Shown here in pieces: positions 62,191 through 64,000 of a stretch of 64,000 nucleotides of DNA. Location of the stretch: contig JAZAYU010000115.1 in assembly GCA_038501625.1 (NCBI GenBank), forward strand, positions 1,022,934-1,086,933, written 5' to 3'. Numbering within the stretch: position 1 is the first letter of the stretch; each line of letters begins with the position of its first letter. The notes beneath the pieces were generated by a model. The model had not been told where the DNA came from. It worked only from the letters and a program-made list of their open reading frames with translations, and made no database searches. This DNA comes from Corbicula japonica. Lineage: Eukaryota; Mollusca; Bivalvia; Venerida; Cyrenidae. Made by a program: the position numbers and the translations under genes.

Positions 62191-62902
62191 ACTATACACT
62201 CATTCTCAGGAGAATTGGGATATTGCCAAGAAGAAAATTAAAAAATAAAGTTTTCCAAACTACTTTGAAATACAGTCATGAAAATGTTCTTGAACATCAA
62301 AAGAGGCATGAAGTTGTGGTGAACACTGAAGGAAGCGCTACATTCTTCACTTTTTTTGTAATGAAATGTATTCCTTAACATAAAAAAAATCAACATTAAC
62401 ATTGTTTTGAAAAAAATAAAAGAAATAATTATGAACCATCTGAAAGTTAAATAAGGTGCTCATCATCATATAAGTAATAACCACATGAGTAATTTCTTAT
62501 TACATATGCGCCTTTTTAATTAAAGAAATTTGATGAAATAACTCAATTGCAGACAGATGCTAGTTAATCCTAAGTCTCGGAGATCACAGCAAACTTCCAA
62601 AATCAGGCGACAACGTTCTTTTGCCGGTGTTCGGCCTAAATCGCAACTTTTATGTTTAAAAACAAGAAGGTACAATAAACTTTACATACGTTTACTTAAA
62701 AATGAACAAATACACAATTAGTTGCAACAAGTTTTTGAGTTGTATTTGCACAATCTTCAGAAATTAAAAAAGCGACAGTCTCGAAAATTACAAATCACAT
62801 GTAAAGCATCGAGTACGAATGCTGACAATAAAGTTGTGCTAAACGTCTTAGCTGTAAAACCTTTGTTGGACTTCACTTTCTTGTAATTCACAAAACCAAG
62901 AC

Positions 62903-63045
62903 TTCGGGGCCGAGTGGTTAAGGTAATTGGTTGACAACCACACGACCCTCCTCCCGGTGGGTTCGAGTCCTCCGGGAGTCGAAATCTTTCATGTGTGTTT
63001 CAGTATGATATTGGGTCTGCGCTTGCAGTCGAATTATTGAGACCA
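62903..63045 (+). mobile_element. tRNA-derived SINE
   Basis: The head GGGGCCGAGTGGTTAAGG (A box) and GTGGGTTCGAGTCC (B box), with a long variable-arm spacing, resembles a tRNA-Leu or tRNA-Ser. The body carries TTGGGTCTGCGCTTGCAGTC and the shared GAATTATTGAGAC tail. Poor acceptor-stem pairing argues against a working tRNA. RNA polymerase III would drive it. Confidence 0.7.
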
Positions 63046-63059
63046 GCCCGGATAAGAAA

Positions 63060-64000
63060 TTCATGGTGTCACTTACCACTGGGGGCTAACGCGTGTAACG
63101 GAAAAGTGTTGCGCATCGACAGCTAGTGTATGTTTCTCAACAGAATTATTTTTATAAAACGTCTTGATAGTAAGACTTACACCTGACTTTTTTCTGTATG
63201 AATAAAATTAACATAGAAAACATGACATAGAGGTGACTCAAACATCGAACAGAAATCAAGGTGTGTAATGTATAGTTTATTTTACGTTTTTCAAAACATT
63301 TAATGCTTGTCAATGATTGATTTCATCTGATAGTGCGATGTTTTTGCCAAATATAACATAAATGTATTAATATTACATATAAAATATTATTCAATTACAT
63401 TATTTGTTTAATATCTTATTTAAGTGGACATTAGCATTAGTTTCGAGAACCACAACATTACTTATCATTTTTTGATTGATGCTAATTAAAGTGTTTCTAT
63501 GCCTCGGTAAAAGTCAAATAAACTGTACGTGTCTATACGAAATCAATAAAAGTGAGTGCGTTTCTATTCGACAGTGTGTGCGTTAATCATTGAAGACTGT
63601 TTTCGGTTTGTTTAGAAACGTGAAAGCGAAGATGCGGTAATTATATCATTTGATATTAATATGCGTACTGGTAATTAATAAATACATCACCGGATGTTCC
63701 TATTCAAGAAAGTCAGTTAATCGCTGACACAAAGTAGTCTCCACTTTTTGCTTTGTGGGGCATAGGATGGCTAATATGGCCTGAAAAGAACATGTTAAGT
63801 AAATCACAAAGTTTACTGACGCAATGAAAGCAAATTTATGTCTATATATAATGAAGGCTCTAAATATGAAAATAGGCTCTGCTTATAACATGACATATGT
63901 AAACATATAATTGAACAAAAACGGGGCACCGGTTTCAAGGTGTCAGATCACTGTTAATTAATAAACTACCTATACTTTTCTTTCTGATAATAGACAGTAC
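63060..64000. other. Intergenic stretch at the right edge
   Basis: AT-rich DNA with no conserved exon recognised on either strand. A gene of the neighbouring region could have UTR or intron here, but nothing supports it. Confidence 0.4.

Noticed and set aside
62903..62981. Functional tRNA-Leu/Ser gene
   Set aside because: The acceptor stem is weak and the sequence continues into a tail shared with other repeats, so it is the head of a SINE.

Overview
The window is animal nuclear DNA, most likely from a bivalve mollusc. It is AT-rich and intron-rich, and it is packed with small DNA transposons and with ~150-170 bp tandem arrays that carry GGGCCATAACTC-type units and a GGACGGAC tract before a terminal hairpin, an arrangement I associate with bivalve non-autonomous Helitron-like elements. 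The species assignment is inference; no rRNA or mitochondrial marker is present.

Three protein-coding genes are supported, all on the minus strand. (1) At 737-4627 lies the 5' part of a secreted protein with a signal peptide, two EGF domains and a complete ZP-N half-domain spread over five phase-consistent exons; the rest lies off the left edge. (2) At 18771-22287 lies SEC61G, the gamma subunit of the Sec61 translocon: three coding exons, 68 residues, with the last exon coding only the final residues. (3) At 38215-59724 lies a complete CUL1 (cullin-1, SCF ubiquitin-ligase scaffold): 19 coding exons, every junction in phase, 775 residues, with the NEDD8-acceptor lysine and the usual C-terminal end. 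All splice sites were read by eye.

The rest is mobile-element archaeology. 5-13 kb is mostly unrecognised intergenic DNA with small repeats. 13.3-17.9 kb is a clear nest: an old tandem-monomer element was split by a 3983-bp long-TIR transposon (CAAAT target duplication), which itself contains a mariner remnant with perfect 28-bp TIRs and a palindromic MITE. SEC61G intron 2 holds a hAT-like element. 23.8-32.3 kb carries a hAT MITE with an 8-bp duplication, two large fold-back elements with clear duplications, a ~420-bp hairpin element and a possible type-B DNA polymerase fragment. Two abundant MITE families dominate the CUL1 locus: family A, ~130-bp near-perfect palindromes with CCAAT boxes, and family B, ~200-230 bp, TTAA-flanked and with CCCTTT termini. 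Family B copies have repeatedly been landing sites for other elements. Four Helitron-like tandem-array elements sit in CUL1 introns, all in the same orientation, and one ends 11 bp inside a 5' splice site. 60-64 kb holds the likely CUL1 promoter, a MITE with a 5-bp duplication, a short-unit minisatellite and a tRNA-derived SINE.

I found no CRISPR array, operon or clearly new enzymatic system. The most unusual content is the layered transposon structure and its contact with CUL1 splicing.
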